Shown piece by piece: positions 27,363 through 38,882 of a stretch of 64,000 bases of DNA. Below the pieces are notes generated by a model that saw only the letters and a list, made by a program, of their open reading frames with translations, did no database searches and was not told where the DNA came from. The translations under genes and the position numbers were made by a program. Positions within the stretch are counted from its first letter, which is position 1, and each line of letters begins with the position of its first letter. The stretch spans positions 1 to 64,000 of the forward strand of contig JARYMB010000004.1 of assembly GCA_029907345.1 (NCBI GenBank). Direction: 5' to 3'. This DNA is from Methanolinea sp. (GTDB taxonomy: Archaea; Halobacteriota; Methanomicrobia; Methanomicrobiales; Methanospirillaceae).

Positions 27363-28286
27363 ATGCTCATCATACGCCTTGCAGTCATTCCCCTCTCCCT
27401 CCTCGTTGACAGGGTGACGGGAGATCCCCATTCCCGTTTTCATCCTGTCGCACTCCTGGGGCGGTTCATCGCATTCTGGGGAGATCCGCGGAAATTCCGG
27501 CCGTCACTGCAACGGGCTGCCGGCGTGGTCATGTGGTTTGCAACCGTGGCCATCTTCTCGGTTCCCTTCCTCCTCGCCGAGGTCTTCCTGCCATGGTATG
27601 CCCTCCTGGTCGCCGCCCCCGCCCTCCTCAAGGTATGCCTTGCCTGGCGTTCCCTCGAGGAACACGTGGATGCGGTGGAAAAGGCCCTCTCTGCCGGCCT
27701 CCCGGAGGGAAGGGAAAAGGTCAGGTTCATGGTGAGCAGGGATCCGCGGGAACTCTCCGAAGACCAGGTGCGTTCAGCCGCGTACGAATCGCTCTCCGAG
27801 AACCTCGTGGACAGCATCGTTGCACCCCTCTTCTACTATGCCCTGTTCGGCCTTGCCGGTGCCGCAGTCTACCGCGCGGCAAACACGATGGATGCAATGC
27901 TCGGGTACCGTGACGAGAGGGAACGAATCGGGTGGTTCCCGGCCCGGGCTGACGATGTCCTGAACTATGTCCCGGCACGCCTGGCAACCGGAATCCTCCT
28001 CCTCTACTTTGCAGCCCGGGGACGGTATGCACCTGCGATCCGGTGCCTCCGGCAGGATGCAAAGAAACGCCCGGGGTATAACGGCGGGCTCTCCATGGCC
28101 GTGATTGCAGGCGGGACCGGGGTCCAGTTCGAGAAACCCGGTTCCTACACGATCGGCTCCCGTGAGAAGGCTCTTCGGGACGCCGGCCCGGATATCATCG
28201 CTGCCGTCCGGGCCTGCACCCTCGCAAGTTCCGCCCTCTTTATGCTGATACCAATATTTTTGGCCCTCCTCGTCCAATTCATATAA
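27363..28286 (+). CDS. cbiB: Adenosylcobinamide-phosphate synthase
   Basis: 307 aa; [16 protein letters not shown]...[40 protein letters not shown]...[26 protein letters not shown]. Confidence 0.95.
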   Translation: MLIIRLAVIPLSLLVDRVTGDPHSRFHPVALLGRFIAFWGDPRKFRPSLQRAAGVVMWFATVAIFSVPFLLAEVFLPWYALLVAAPALLKVCLAWRSLEEHVDAVEKALSAGLPEGREKVRFMVSRDPRELSEDQVRSAAYESLSENLVDSIVAPLFYYALFGLAGAAVYRAANTMDAMLGYRDERERIGWFPARADDVLNYVPARLATGILLLYFAARGRYAPAIRCLRQDAKKRPGYNGGLSMAVIAGGTGVQFEKPGSYTIGSREKALRDAGPDIIAAVRACTLASSALFMLIPIFLALLVQFI

Positions 28287-28290
28287 ACAT

Positions 28291-29187
28291 ATGAAACTCG
28301 AGGAACTGAGATTTGGCACCGAACTCCTGAAACGCGGCTTTGCATCCATGCAGAAGGGAGGGGTGATCATGGATGTGGTCAACGCAGAGCAGGCGCGGAT
28401 CGCGGAAGATGCTGGTGCCGTCGCGGTCATGGCGCTGGAACGCGTCCCCGCGGATATCAGGAAGGCAGGTGGCGTGGCGAGGATGGCCGACCCTGCCATC
28501 ATCCTCGAGATCATGGACGCCGTCTCGATCCCCGTGATGGCAAAAGTCCGCATCGGGCACTTTGTCGAGGCCCAGATCCTCGAATCCCTCGGCGTGGACA
28601 TGATCGACGAGAGCGAGGTGCTCACCCCCGCCGACGAGGAGTACCACATCGACAAGAAGGCATTTTCGGTCCCCTTCGTGTGCGGCGCACGCGACCTCGG
28701 CGAGGCACTCCGCCGTATCCACGAGGGCGCGGCGATGATCCGGACGAAGGGGGAGGCAGGGACCGGAAACGTGGTGGAGGCGGTCCGCCACATGCGCAAC
28801 ATCATGGGAGAGATCAGGGCCCTCCAGGGGAAGACACCGCAGGAAATCACGAGCCGGGCGCGGGAACTCGAGGCACCGCCCGATCTGCTCCTCGAGACGG
28901 TGAAGATGGGCCGTCTCCCGGTCGTCAACTTCTCTGCCGGCGGGATTGCCACACCCGCAGATGCCGCCCTGATGATGCAGATGGGGGCAGACGGTGTCTT
29001 CGTGGGGTCGGGGATATTCCACTCGGGTAACCCGGAGAAGATGGCCCGTGCCATCGTCGAGGCCGTAAACCACTACGACGATCCGAAAGTGATCGCCGAG
29101 GTGAGCAAGGGACTCGGCCAGCCCATGAAGGGTATCGACGTCCATACCCTCCGCGAGGACGAGGTGCTCCAGTACCGTGGGCGTTAG
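28291..29187 (+). CDS. pdxS: Pyridoxal 5'-phosphate synthase lyase subunit
   Basis: 298 aa; [56 protein letters not shown]; unmistakable PdxS. Confidence 0.98.
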   Translation: MKLEELRFGTELLKRGFASMQKGGVIMDVVNAEQARIAEDAGAVAVMALERVPADIRKAGGVARMADPAIILEIMDAVSIPVMAKVRIGHFVEAQILESLGVDMIDESEVLTPADEEYHIDKKAFSVPFVCGARDLGEALRRIHEGAAMIRTKGEAGTGNVVEAVRHMRNIMGEIRALQGKTPQEITSRARELEAPPDLLLETVKMGRLPVVNFSAGGIATPADAALMMQMGADGVFVGSGIFHSGNPEKMARAIVEAVNHYDDPKVIAEVSKGLGQPMKGIDVHTLREDEVLQYRGR

Positions 29188-29767
29188 GCTCGGGGTGCTG
29201 GCTCTCCAGGGAGACGTGAGCGAGCACATTCAGGGTTTTGAACGGGCGCTCCGGGTCATGGGGGAGGCCGATGGGGCTGTCATCCCCGTCCGGAAGCCCC
29301 GGGACCTCGAAGGACTCCACGGCCTTGCCATCCCGGGTGGCGAGTCCACCACCATCTCCCGCCTGATCGGGAAGAATGGGTTATTCGAACCCATCGCCGG
29401 ATTCGACGGCGGCATCTTTGCCACGTGCGCGGGAATGGTGCTCGTGGCAGACCGCGTGGACGACCCCCGCGTGAGGACTCTCGGCCTCATTGACATGGCT
29501 GTGCAGAGGAACGCGTTTGGGCGCCAGAGGGAGTCTTTCGAGGCTGACATCGAGGTCAGGGGGCTCGAGCGGCCATACCATGCGTATTTCATCCGGGCCC
29601 CGGTTGCGCGGGAGGTCGGCAATAGCGTGGAGGTCCTGGCAGAGATCCCTGCGGGTATCGTTGCGGTCAGGAAAGGCCAGCACATGGCCCTCTCCTTTCA
29701 CCCTGAGCTCGGCGGCGATCCGAGGATCCACGTGATGTTTCTGGAACACCTTTTCACAGGAAAATGA
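29177..29767 (+). CDS. pdxT: Pyridoxal 5'-phosphate synthase glutaminase subunit
   Basis: 196 aa; [14 protein letters not shown]...[13 protein letters not shown]...[11 protein letters not shown]...[12 protein letters not shown]; overlaps the pdxS end. Confidence 0.97.
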   Translation: MGVRLGVLALQGDVSEHIQGFERALRVMGEADGAVIPVRKPRDLEGLHGLAIPGGESTTISRLIGKNGLFEPIAGFDGGIFATCAGMVLVADRVDDPRVRTLGLIDMAVQRNAFGRQRESFEADIEVRGLERPYHAYFIRAPVAREVGNSVEVLAEIPAGIVAVRKGQHMALSFHPELGGDPRIHVMFLEHLFTGK

Positions 29768-29835
29768 GGGCTGCCCTGTCCATTCGGGAATAATCGTTCC
29801 AAGAGTGTTTTTAAAAAGAAAAAGTTTCCGGGATA

Positions 29836-31902
29836 CTATACAAGGAACAGCGGAGCAAAGACCACCGAGACGATGGCCATCAGCTTGAGGAGGATGTTGA
29901 GGGCCGGTCCCGCAGTGTCCTTGAAGGGGTCCCCGACCGTGTCACCCGTGACCGCTGCCTTGTGCGCAGAAGATCCCTTTCCTCCCAGGTGGCCCTGCTC
30001 GATGTACTTCTTGGCGTTGTCCCAGGCACCACCCGTGTTGGCCATCATGACGGCCACGATGAACCCTGAGGCTATCGATCCGACGAGGAGACCGGCGAGT
30101 GCATGGGTGCCAAGGGTGAGGCCGACGACAAGGGGTGCGGCAATGGCCAGCACGCCCGGTGCAATCATCTGCCTGAGAGCTGCATTCGTGGAGATGGTGA
30201 TGCAGGCGCCGTAATCGGGGTCGGTCTTGCCCTCCATGAGGCCCGGGATCTCCTTGAACTGGCGCCGGACCTCCTGGACGATGTAGCCTGCAGCCTTCCC
30301 GACCGCGGTCATGGCAAAGGAGCAGAAGAGGAAGGGGAGCATGGCACCGATGAGCACGCCGACGAAGACGACCGGCTCGAGCATGTTCACGATCTCGAGA
30401 CGGACCGCCTGGGAATACGCTGCAAAGAGACCGAGTGCGGTAAGTGCAGCGCCGCCGATAGCAAAGCCCTTCCCGATGGCGGCAGTCGTGTTCCCCACGG
30501 CGTCGAGGGTGTCTGTGATACCCCTGACCTCCTTGGGCTGGTGGGACATCTCGGCGATACCACCGGCATTGTCCGCCACCGGCCCGTACGCGTCCACCGA
30601 GAGGGTGATCCCGAGCGTCGCGAGCATCCCGACACCCGCGATGGCAACGCCGTAGAGGCCGGCCTGCTGCGCAGCGATCAGGATGGCAACGACAACGATC
30701 AGGACGGGGAAGAGGGTGGACTCGAACCCGACGGCAAGGCCGGTGATGATGTTCGTGGCAGCACCCGTCTCGCTCGCCCTTGCAATCTTCTGGGTCGGTG
30801 ACCGCTCGTAGGATGTGTAGAACTCGGTCACGATCCCGATCAGGAAACCTGCGACGAGGCCGGCGACGGTCGCGACGAAGACGCCGAGATACTGGGGTCC
30901 AAGGAGCGTTGTCACGAGGTAGTACACGGCCGCCACCGTAAGGAGGAGGCTCACGAAAGTACCTGTGTTGAACGCCTTGTGGATGGCACCGCTCTCGTTC
31001 TTCGAGCTCCGGACAAAGAAACTCCCGATGATGGACGCGATGATGCCGAGACCTGCGATCAGCATCGGGAGGAGGACGAGGTTCATTGTGGAGACTCCCG
31101 CGAACTTTGCAGCGGCAAGGACGGAGACTCCCATGAGCATCGTTGCGACGATGGAACCGACGTACGACTCGTAGAGGTCTGCTCCCATCCCGGCGATGTC
31201 CCCGACATTGTCCCCGACGTTATCGGCAATGACTGCAGGGTTCCTCGGGTCGTCTTCCGGAATCCCGGCCTCGACCTTGCCGACCAGGTCAGCACCGACA
31301 TCAGCGGCCTTGGTGAAAATACCGCCGCCCACACGGGCAAAGAGCGCAATGGAACTTGCACCGAGTGAGAAGCCGGAAAGGATGTTGATGATCTCGGAAA
31401 GCCCGAGCGTTGTGAGGGAGTTCAACCCGAGGAAGAGGAGGGAGAGCCCCATGAGCCCGAGACCGACGACGGTCAGCCCCATCACGGTCCCGGACGCGTA
31501 TGACACCCGGAAAGCCCGGGCCATCCCCTCGCGGGCGGCATTCGTCGTCCGCACGTTTGCCATCGTTGCCGCCGACATCCCGATGAACCCGGCCGTTGCG
31601 GAGAGGGCAGCACCGACCAGGAACGCGACGGATGTCAGGGGGTGAATGCCGGGAATGAGGTAGAGCACGATGGCAAGAACGACCACGAAGACCGCGATTG
31701 CCTTGTACTGGCTCCTCAAATAGACCATCGAACCAAGCCGGATGGCACCGGCGATTTTCTGCATCAATTCAGTCCCTGTACCCTCCCTCTTCATGACGGT
31801 GAAGGAGTACCCGGCAAACACAAGGCCGAGCAGGGCACAGACAGGAACAATGAGGAACATATCCATAGCACAGAACCTCCGGAGAACCCAACCGGTCTCC
31901 AC
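29836..31902 (-). CDS. hppA: Membrane-bound ion-translocating pyrophosphatase
   Basis: 688 aa, multi-[55 protein letters not shown]...[16 protein letters not shown]...[21 protein letters not shown]. Confidence 0.97.
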   Translation of the reverse strand: METGWVLRRFCAMDMFLIVPVCALLGLVFAGYSFTVMKREGTGTELMQKIAGAIRLGSMVYLRSQYKAIAVFVVVLAIVLYLIPGIHPLTSVAFLVGAALSATAGFIGMSAATMANVRTTNAAREGMARAFRVSYASGTVMGLTVVGLGLMGLSLLFLGLNSLTTLGLSEIINILSGFSLGASSIALFARVGGGIFTKAADVGADLVGKVEAGIPEDDPRNPAVIADNVGDNVGDIAGMGADLYESYVGSIVATMLMGVSVLAAAKFAGVSTMNLVLLPMLIAGLGIIASIIGSFFVRSSKNESGAIHKAFNTGTFVSLLLTVAAVYYLVTTLLGPQYLGVFVATVAGLVAGFLIGIVTEFYTSYERSPTQKIARASETGAATNIITGLAVGFESTLFPVLIVVVAILIAAQQAGLYGVAIAGVGMLATLGITLSVDAYGPVADNAGGIAEMSHQPKEVRGITDTLDAVGNTTAAIGKGFAIGGAALTALGLFAAYSQAVRLEIVNMLEPVVFVGVLIGAMLPFLFCSFAMTAVGKAAGYIVQEVRRQFKEIPGLMEGKTDPDYGACITISTNAALRQMIAPGVLAIAAPLVVGLTLGTHALAGLLVGSIASGFIVAVMMANTGGAWDNAKKYIEQGHLGGKGSSAHKAAVTGDTVGDPFKDTAGPALNILLKLMAIVSVVFAPLFLV

Positions 31903-31958
31903 GCATACCTGTTGCGTCTGAGATCAATTGATCCCCGTGCATAAAAAGGCGGCTGATA

Positions 31959-33356
31959 TCAGTTGAAGTCGAGGACACTGTAACCCAGTGTCTGGAGGTC
32001 GAGGAGAACCGCACGGCCTGGTGTCGGGGTGATGTTCATCTGCTTCTGGAATGCTGTCTGTGACTGCCAGGTACCCGAGTTGACGCAGAGAACACCCCTG
32101 TAGTCAGAAACACCCATGATGTGGATATGCCCGGTGTGGAGAACCTCCGGGATGGGGTCGATGATCAGGGGGTCTTCCTTCCCGGCTGCAATCGGGGTCC
32201 TCTTTCCATAGGTGGGTGCGAGGTGACGCCGCTGCAGCATACCGGCCATCACGGGGGCAGAGTTGTCGTAGCTGGCACCCGGTATCAGGCTGATGAAGTC
32301 ATCGAGTGACCTCCCGTGGTACATCAGGACCCGTACCCCCTGCAGGCTCACCAGCGCCGGGTTCTCGACAAGGATGCAGTTTTTGGGGAAATTCGCGGAG
32401 AATCCGGGGGGTATGGCGGGTTGGGGCTCGGCCTGCCTCACCACGTCGTGGTTGCCGGGGGAGATGATGATCTTCATCCGGGAGGGAAGATCCCGGAGCA
32501 TCGACCCGAACACCTCGTACTGCTCGTAGATGTTCTTTATGGTCAGTTCCTGGTCCTGGTTCGGGTAGACGCCGATACCGTCGACAAGGTCGCCTGCTAT
32601 GAGCAGGTAGGAGACATCCGAGCCGGAGAGCCAGTCGGCAAACCGGTTCCACGTCTCCTCGAGGAACGTATTGCTCCCGACATGGACATCGGAGATGAGG
32701 ACTGCCTTCCCGGGCTTTTCGCTCCGGAAAGGTGCATGGGAGAGCGGGATGTCGGGCCGGAACATCTGTTCGGCAAAAAAGAGCCTCCCGTCGCCTGACA
32801 GCGTCCCCCGGACGCCGACCACCTCGTCGGGGACGAGCGTCTCGGCTTCCGCGAACTGGGGCCGGTCCTTGTGGAAGAGGACCTGGATAGAGGAGGTGGG
32901 ATCTTCCACTTCCACCATGCGGTGACCATTCGCCGTGGTCCTGTTCTCCACGACGAGTCCCATGATCGAGCATGCCTCCTGGCGGTAGCGTGAGCCCTTC
33001 TTCAGTGCCTCGATTGGCATCGGGGCTGCCCGTGACCGGATGCACTCGCCCAGGCGCTGGTACCTGTCCCGGAAATAGGCGGAATAATCTGCAACGCTCG
33101 CGGTGGACCGGGAGGAACCGGCTGCTCCCCGGATCACCTCGCACTCGGGATCGGTCAGGAACCGGCTCCCGTCACGGTCAGGGTGCAGGCCGGGGATGTG
33201 CCTGACCGAGACCACCACGGCGTCGCCGGGCACGTTCGCGATGATGCGGTCGATAAGACCCGGGTCGTCCTTTTCGGCGATGTACCGGACGACCTCCGGG
33301 TGCACCTGGAGTTTCGTCTCGAGGAAACGCTGGACGATGGTTGCCGCATCGAGCAT
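31959..33356 (-). CDS. DNA polymerase II (PolD) small subunit DP1
   Basis: 465 aa; AVLISDVHVGSNTFLEETWNRFADWL...YLLIAGDLVDGIGVYPNQDQEL...IISPGNHDVVRQAEPQPAI...VLHTGHIHIMGV; calcineurin-like exonuclease motifs. Confidence 0.96.
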   Translation of the reverse strand: MLDAATIVQRFLETKLQVHPEVVRYIAEKDDPGLIDRIIANVPGDAVVVSVRHIPGLHPDRDGSRFLTDPECEVIRGAAGSSRSTASVADYSAYFRDRYQRLGECIRSRAAPMPIEALKKGSRYRQEACSIMGLVVENRTTANGHRMVEVEDPTSSIQVLFHKDRPQFAEAETLVPDEVVGVRGTLSGDGRLFFAEQMFRPDIPLSHAPFRSEKPGKAVLISDVHVGSNTFLEETWNRFADWLSGSDVSYLLIAGDLVDGIGVYPNQDQELTIKNIYEQYEVFGSMLRDLPSRMKIIISPGNHDVVRQAEPQPAIPPGFSANFPKNCILVENPALVSLQGVRVLMYHGRSLDDFISLIPGASYDNSAPVMAGMLQRRHLAPTYGKRTPIAAGKEDPLIIDPIPEVLHTGHIHIMGVSDYRGVLCVNSGTWQSQTAFQKQMNITPTPGRAVLLDLQTLGYSVLDFN

Positions 33357-33528
33357 CGATCATATATGGACAGTGCCCGATATAGGGTTTTCACTCCTGT
33401 CCCGGAGGACCCCGGAAACACTCCCGATTCGCTCTCCCGCAGGGTGAACGGGAGGACCCCGGCCCAAACACACGGGCCCGGGTGCGATTCCTTATCATGC
33501 CTGGAAAAAAATAGATCAGGGTCCAGGA

Positions 33529-34383
33529 ATGTCGCACGAAGAAAAAAATGACAAAGAAAAGGGACTCCTGCAGAGATTTCTCTCAAGCAGCAACCCCTGG
33601 GTCTCACTTGCCCGCGAGCTTGCCTGGGTGGCCGCGGTGGTGGGAGGAATAGCCCTTGCGCTGTTCCTCGTCTCGGGTACGTGGCCCGCGGTCGTGACGA
33701 TAGAATCGGAGAGCATGGTTCCGCACATGAACGTCGGCGACCTGGTCTTCGTGGTCAGCGCCGACCGGTTCGGCGAACTCCAGACGTGGACGACCGGGAA
33801 GGAGACCGGGTACCAGAAGTTCGGCGACTACGGCGACATCCTCATCTACCGGCCCAACGATGCACCCAATCCCCCCGTATCCATCCCGTTCATCACGGGG
33901 GGTGTCCACCCCATCATCCACAGGGCGATGGATAAAATCGGGGAGGGCGAGACCATCCCCAAGTACTACAATGTCTACCGTGGGCAGGCAACACCTGCCC
34001 GGTACGTCCCGGCGACCATCCGGAACAACAGCCTCGTTCTCATGGACGGGACCGTCGTAACACCACAGAATGCCGACCCGCTGGTCGGATACGTGGTGCA
34101 GACAGCAATAAAGAGCCCGCATGCCGGGTACATCACCAAGGGAGACAACAACCTCGTCAGTGACCAGGGGGGGTATCTCTCCTCCGTGTCCGGGCAGGTC
34201 ATCATGCCCGTCCGGGAGGACTGGGTGGTTGGCAAAGCCCTGTTCACAATACCGCTCCTGGGATACCTGCCCCTCAACATCGTCCCGGTGGCAGTCATCC
34301 TCATCGCGTTCATGATAGTGTGGGAATACCACTCGAAGAAGAAGGAACGCAGCGTTACGAAGAAAGGGAAGAAGAAGAGGTGA
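33529..34383 (+). CDS. S26-family signal peptidase (archaeal type I)
   Basis: 284 aa; TIESESMVPHMNVGDLVFVV...GDILIYRPN...HRAMDKI...GYITKGDNNLVSDQ; C-terminal TM. Confidence 0.92.
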   Translation: MSHEEKNDKEKGLLQRFLSSSNPWVSLARELAWVAAVVGGIALALFLVSGTWPAVVTIESESMVPHMNVGDLVFVVSADRFGELQTWTTGKETGYQKFGDYGDILIYRPNDAPNPPVSIPFITGGVHPIIHRAMDKIGEGETIPKYYNVYRGQATPARYVPATIRNNSLVLMDGTVVTPQNADPLVGYVVQTAIKSPHAGYITKGDNNLVSDQGGYLSSVSGQVIMPVREDWVVGKALFTIPLLGYLPLNIVPVAVILIAFMIVWEYHSKKKERSVTKKGKKKR

Positions 34384-34393
34384 AGGGACGGGA

Positions 34394-35479
34394 GTGCGGT
34401 CCATAAAGGAGATACTTGCCGGTGCCCGTGCAGGCGACCGGATGACTGAAGGAGAGGCCCTCGCCCTCCTCTCGGCGAAGGGCCGTGACATATTCGATAT
34501 TTGCAGGACAGCGGACGAAGTGCGCGAGGAGAAGGTCGGATCAACCGTCACTTACGTCCGCAACCAGAACATCCACCTTACGAACATCTGCAAGAACCTC
34601 TGCGGTTTCTGCGCATTCGGCCGGCGGGCAACAGACGAGGGGGCATTCTGCGACGATCCCGAGACCCTCCAAAGCAAGGTCCGCCAGGCTCAGAATAACA
34701 GGGTCACCGAGATCTGCCTCCTCTCCGGGGTGCATCCGGACTTTGATGCCAACCGGTATGCCGGGATCCTCGCCTGTATCAGGGAGACTGCACCGGGTGT
34801 CCACATCCATGCTTTCTCTCCCGACGAGGTGAACCATGCCGCGGTACGATCGGGACTTACGACCCGTGAAGTTCTCAAAATGCTGAAAGATGCAGGACTT
34901 GGCTCCCTCCAGGGAACGGCCGCCGAGATTCTCGTGGACAGCGTGAGGGACGTCATCTGCCCCTCCAAGGTTTCCACAGCGGAGTGGGAGAGGATCATCC
35001 GGGAGGCGCACTCCCTTGGCATCTCCTCGACAGCAACGATCATGTACGGGTCGTGCGAGACCCCTGCCGACCGGGTCACGCACCTTTCCATCCTGCGGGA
35101 TATCCAGGATGAAACGGGCGGGTTTTCAGAGCTCGTCCCCCTCTCCTTTCTCCACCAGAACACGAGACTCTACCGGGAAGGGCTAGCCCCTGCGGGAGCG
35201 ACGGGAAGGGAAGATCTCCTCCTGGTCGCTGTTGCCCGGCTGTTCCTCGATAATTTCCGGAACATCCAGGTCCCGTGGGGGAAGATTGGGCTCAAGCTGG
35301 GCCAGCTTGCGCTCCTGTCGGGTGCAAACGACCTTGCAGGCACAATGTTTTCAGATGACGTTTCGGAGAGCGCGGGGGCAAGCGGGGCAGATTACCTTGA
35401 CCCGGCGGAGATGGAACGCATCTGCCATGATATCGGCCGGGAACTCCGGCAACGGCTTACGGATTATACCCTGGTCTGA
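34394..35479 (+). CDS. cofH: CofH-type radical SAM 5-amino-6-ribitylaminouracil-tyrosine 4-hydroxyphenyl transferase (F420 biosynthesis), paralog 1
   Basis: 361 aa; VTYVRNQNIHLTNICKNLCGFCAFGRR...LLSGVHPDF...HIHAFSPDEV...GLGSLQGTAAEILVDSVR. Confidence 0.9.
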   Translation: MRSIKEILAGARAGDRMTEGEALALLSAKGRDIFDICRTADEVREEKVGSTVTYVRNQNIHLTNICKNLCGFCAFGRRATDEGAFCDDPETLQSKVRQAQNNRVTEICLLSGVHPDFDANRYAGILACIRETAPGVHIHAFSPDEVNHAAVRSGLTTREVLKMLKDAGLGSLQGTAAEILVDSVRDVICPSKVSTAEWERIIREAHSLGISSTATIMYGSCETPADRVTHLSILRDIQDETGGFSELVPLSFLHQNTRLYREGLAPAGATGREDLLLVAVARLFLDNFRNIQVPWGKIGLKLGQLALLSGANDLAGTMFSDDVSESAGASGADYLDPAEMERICHDIGRELRQRLTDYTLV

Positions 35480-35482
35480 ACG

Positions 35483-36424
35483 TCAGTCTCCGGACCAGCA
35501 GTAGAAGGTCCCCCTTGCTTCCCGGCGTGTTTTCAGGTGGGGATCGGCGGAAAGTGCACGGAGAAGCTTGATCACTTCCTGGCGGTGCAGCCCCGTCTGG
35601 GCTACGAGGTCTTCGAGGGTGGCCGGCCGCCTCCTGATTGCCTCGATGACGACGGATTGTGCATCCCCCGGGGGACGACCCTGTACCTCCCCATACCGGA
35701 GCGGGAGAAATGCCTCCTCTTCCCCGATACCAAGGATCCGGGCTGCCCTTTGCAGTTCACCGGTGCCTGCCGCGCGGACCCAGGGTTCTGGTCCCGGACG
35801 GTCGAGGGTGTTCAGCTGCACCCTGTCCGGCCGTATCCTCCCGATCGCCTCCCTCAGGGCACGCAGGGCATCGTCTCCCGTGTTGAGGCCGGGAACGAGG
35901 AAAACCTCGAGCCAGATCTCCCCGGGATACGTCTCCCGGAACCGGCACAATCCCTCGATGATGGCGCGGACAGAGACGCCCGCCGCAGGCCTGTGGATCT
36001 TCTGGAACGTCTCCTCGTCGACGGTCGAAAGCGTGGGTAAAACCACGTCAGCCGGGCGCAGCGCATCCTGGATGTCGCCGTTCCCAAGGAGGCTCCCATT
36101 CGTGAGAACTGCAACCCTGTAACCCGGAAAGGTGTCCTTGATGAAACGAATCACCCTCCCGATGGAGAGGGACAGCGTCGGCTCGCCCGATCCCGAGAAG
36201 GTGATGAAATCAAGGTCCGGCCGTGAGGAAAGGAACATGAAAAGCTCACGCTCGACCTCTTCCGGCGGGAAGAACTCCTGCCGGGTGGTAGTCTTCAGGG
36301 TTGTCCGGCCGACTTCGCAGTACACGCAATCGAAGGAACAGACCTTGTGGGGGACAAGGTCAACGCCAAGGGAGCGGCCGAGGCGCCGGGACGCAACAGG
36401 GCCAAAAATGTGCATGTACTTCAT
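35483..36424 (-). CDS. Radical SAM protein (Fe-S oxidoreductase)
   Basis: 313 aa; SLGVDLVPHKVCSFDCVYCEVGRT...FITFSGSGEPTLS... with C-terminal HTH-like tail. Confidence 0.9.
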   Translation of the reverse strand: MKYMHIFGPVASRRLGRSLGVDLVPHKVCSFDCVYCEVGRTTLKTTTRQEFFPPEEVERELFMFLSSRPDLDFITFSGSGEPTLSLSIGRVIRFIKDTFPGYRVAVLTNGSLLGNGDIQDALRPADVVLPTLSTVDEETFQKIHRPAAGVSVRAIIEGLCRFRETYPGEIWLEVFLVPGLNTGDDALRALREAIGRIRPDRVQLNTLDRPGPEPWVRAAGTGELQRAARILGIGEEEAFLPLRYGEVQGRPPGDAQSVVIEAIRRRPATLEDLVAQTGLHRQEVIKLLRALSADPHLKTRREARGTFYCWSGD

Positions 36425-36587
36425 GGTAATCGTGGGATGGACCGGTTTTGCGGGTGATACTCATCACAATCAACGAGATGAGATGTACCTGAGCATGGTC
36501 TCTTTTCAAGTGGTTCTGTTCCGGGGTGTACCGGTGGGAATGTACCATCTCTATCTATTTATGCTCATATGAGTAAAATAACTCATC

Positions 36588-36923
36588 ATGATTATCTGCA
36601 TCACGTCCAAAGGTCCGAAGTCCTCGGACCCTGTGGAAGAGCGGTTTGGAAGATCACCCTATTTCCTCTTTTATGACACGGGAAAAGGCATCTTTGATCC
36701 TGTCGCAAACAAGTTCGCCGATGCAGCCGGCGGTGTCGGCCCGCGTGCGGCGCAGGTCCTGATCGATCGCGGGACAAAGGTGTTGATAACCGGGAACGTT
36801 GGAGGAAATGCCCTTTCGGTGATACAGGCCGCCGGAATCGGGGTGTTCCGGTACAGGGACGGCGGGTCGGTCGAAGACGCATTCCAGAAGTACCAGAAGG
36901 GACTCCTCGAGAAGATGGCGTAG
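36588..36923 (+). CDS. NifX/NifB-like dinitrogenase iron-molybdenum cofactor domain protein
   Basis: 111 aa; DPVEERFGRSPYFLFYDT...NKFADAAGGVGPRAAQVLIDRGTKVLITGNVGGNALSVIQAAGIGVFRY. Confidence 0.93.
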   Translation: MIICITSKGPKSSDPVEERFGRSPYFLFYDTGKGIFDPVANKFADAAGGVGPRAAQVLIDRGTKVLITGNVGGNALSVIQAAGIGVFRYRDGGSVEDAFQKYQKGLLEKMA

Positions 36924-36932
36924 GAGTGCCGG

Positions 36933-37784
36933 ATGCGGGTCGTGGTTGCCAGCGGGAAAGGGGGAACGGGAAAGACCCTCGTCGCAGCGAACCTGGCGGC
37001 CGTGGTTGCCGGTTCACGCGACGTCGTCCTCGTCGACTGTGACGTCGAAGAGCCGAACCTGCACCTGTTTTTCCCTTCGGAAAAAAAGGTGCTGCCCGTA
37101 CTGGCAGACGTCCCGGTCTTCGACCCGGTCCGGTGCGACCACTGCGGGGAATGTGCGCGGACCTGCCAGTACGGGGCCATCGTCGTCCTGTCGCAAAAGA
37201 ACCTTTTTTTCCCCGAGATGTGTCACGGGTGCGGGGGCTGCGAGATAGTCTGTCCGCAGGGGGCCATCACGATGGGAAAGAGGGAAGTGGGGAGGATAGA
37301 ATTCTCCATGCCCCGGTCCGGTATCACCCTCGTCTCCGGCGTTCTGAACGAAAGGGAGGTCGCAGCACCCCGCGTTATCCGCGAGGCACTGCGCTATGCG
37401 GCAGGCCACCCCCTCGTCATCTGCGATGCACCGCCGGGAACGGCATGCCCGCTCGTCGAGACCCTTGAGGGAGCGGATTTCTGCATCCTCGTCACGGAAC
37501 CGACGCCCTTTGGCCTCCACGATCTCTCCCTTGCTGCAGGGGTGACCGACGTTCTCGGTGTCCCGGCAGGGGTCGTCATCAACCGGAGCATGGGGGAGGA
37601 CGGGATGATACGGGAGTTCTGCCGTTCGAAAAACATCCCGGTACTCTGGACGATTCCCTTTGACAGGCGGACAGCAGAACTTGCAAACGACGGGAGGGTT
37701 CTGACGGACGAGGTTCCGGAGATGAAGGAACTTTTCCTTGAGCTGTTTGCAGAAGTTCGTGGCCGGGGGGAGGAGGGGGCATGA
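36933..37784 (+). CDS. MinD/ParA-like ATPase with inserted 2x[4Fe-4S] ferredoxin domain
   Basis: 283 aa; VVASGKGGTGKTLVAANLAAV...CDHCGECARTCQYGAIVV...CHGCGGCEIVCPQGAITMG. Confidence 0.94.
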   Translation: MRVVVASGKGGTGKTLVAANLAAVVAGSRDVVLVDCDVEEPNLHLFFPSEKKVLPVLADVPVFDPVRCDHCGECARTCQYGAIVVLSQKNLFFPEMCHGCGGCEIVCPQGAITMGKREVGRIEFSMPRSGITLVSGVLNEREVAAPRVIREALRYAAGHPLVICDAPPGTACPLVETLEGADFCILVTEPTPFGLHDLSLAAGVTDVLGVPAGVVINRSMGEDGMIREFCRSKNIPVLWTIPFDRRTAELANDGRVLTDEVPEMKELFLELFAEVRGRGEEGA

Positions 37785-38683
37785 TACAGATCGCAGTCCT
37801 CTCCGGGAAAGGTGGAACGGGCAAGACCGTTGTGACAGGCGCCCTTGCAGAGCTCCTGCCTGGAAAGAAGGTATTTGCTGATTGTGACGTGGAGGCCGCG
37901 AATCTTGCCCTCCTCCTCTCGCCACGAGAGAGGTCCCGTATCCCCTTTTTCGGTATGAAAAAAGCCATGATTGAGAAGGAATCGTGTGTTGCCTGCGGGC
38001 TCTGCGCGCATGCATGTCGGTTCGGCGCAATCAGGGCCGGGACCAATGGTCTGTTTTCCGTCGATCCGGTCCGGTGCGAGGGGTGCGGGGTGTGTGCGGG
38101 CGTCTGCCCGGAGAGGGCAATTGTCCTCCGGGAGAACCAGGACGGGGAGATCATCCTTGCAGACACGGACCTTGGGCCCCTCGTATACGCGGAACTGAAG
38201 CCTGGTTCGGGCAACTCCGGCCTCCTGGTCCACGAGGTGAAAAAGGCGGCACACAGGGAAGTCCGGGGTCAGGACCTCGTCCTGATCGATGGACCCCCCG
38301 GTATCGGGTGCCCGGTCATCTCCACGATGAGCGGGATACACATCGCTGTCATCGTCACGGAACCGGGTATCGCAGCGATGCATGACCTCAAAAGACTCGT
38401 TACGGTCTCGCGCGGTTTTTCTCTCTCCCTGTGTGCAATCATCAACAGGGCTGACCTCCACGAGGGGTATGCACAAGCGATCGGGAGGTTCTGTGCAGAC
38501 GAAGAAATACCCCTCCTCGGAAAGGTCCCCTTCGACCCAACAGTCCAGGCCGCAGTCAGGAAGGGGGTGCCTGTAACGCGTTTTGGATGTCCTGCAACGG
38601 CCGCACTCCGCGACATAGCAGCGAATCTTGCAGAAATTCTCGGAGAAAAGGCTTCGGATCGTTTGAAAGGCCGGAATGAATGA
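37781..38683 (+). CDS. MinD/ParA-like ATPase with inserted ferredoxin domain (second copy)
   Basis: 300 aa; VLSGKGGTGKTVVTGALAEL...CVACGLCAHACRFGAI...CEGCGVCAGVCPERAIVL; ATGA overlap. Confidence 0.94.
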   Translation: MIQIAVLSGKGGTGKTVVTGALAELLPGKKVFADCDVEAANLALLLSPRERSRIPFFGMKKAMIEKESCVACGLCAHACRFGAIRAGTNGLFSVDPVRCEGCGVCAGVCPERAIVLRENQDGEIILADTDLGPLVYAELKPGSGNSGLLVHEVKKAAHREVRGQDLVLIDGPPGIGCPVISTMSGIHIAVIVTEPGIAAMHDLKRLVTVSRGFSLSLCAIINRADLHEGYAQAIGRFCADEEIPLLGKVPFDPTVQAAVRKGVPVTRFGCPATAALRDIAANLAEILGEKASDRLKGRNE

Positions 38684-38882
38684 ACGGGGGTTGCCGGAAG
38701 AGTCCCGCGTCTCCTGATCCCCGGGCCGCTTCACCCGCCCGGGAAAAATCAACCATTCCGGACGATTCCAGCGCGAAAATGTCCCCCCGGAACAGAAGGG
38801 ATGAAAAGACAGGGAAACGTTAAAAACAGGTGAGGAAACGCCTCCTGTCCGGGTCCAGTAATGCGTGCTGGAGAAGAGATCT

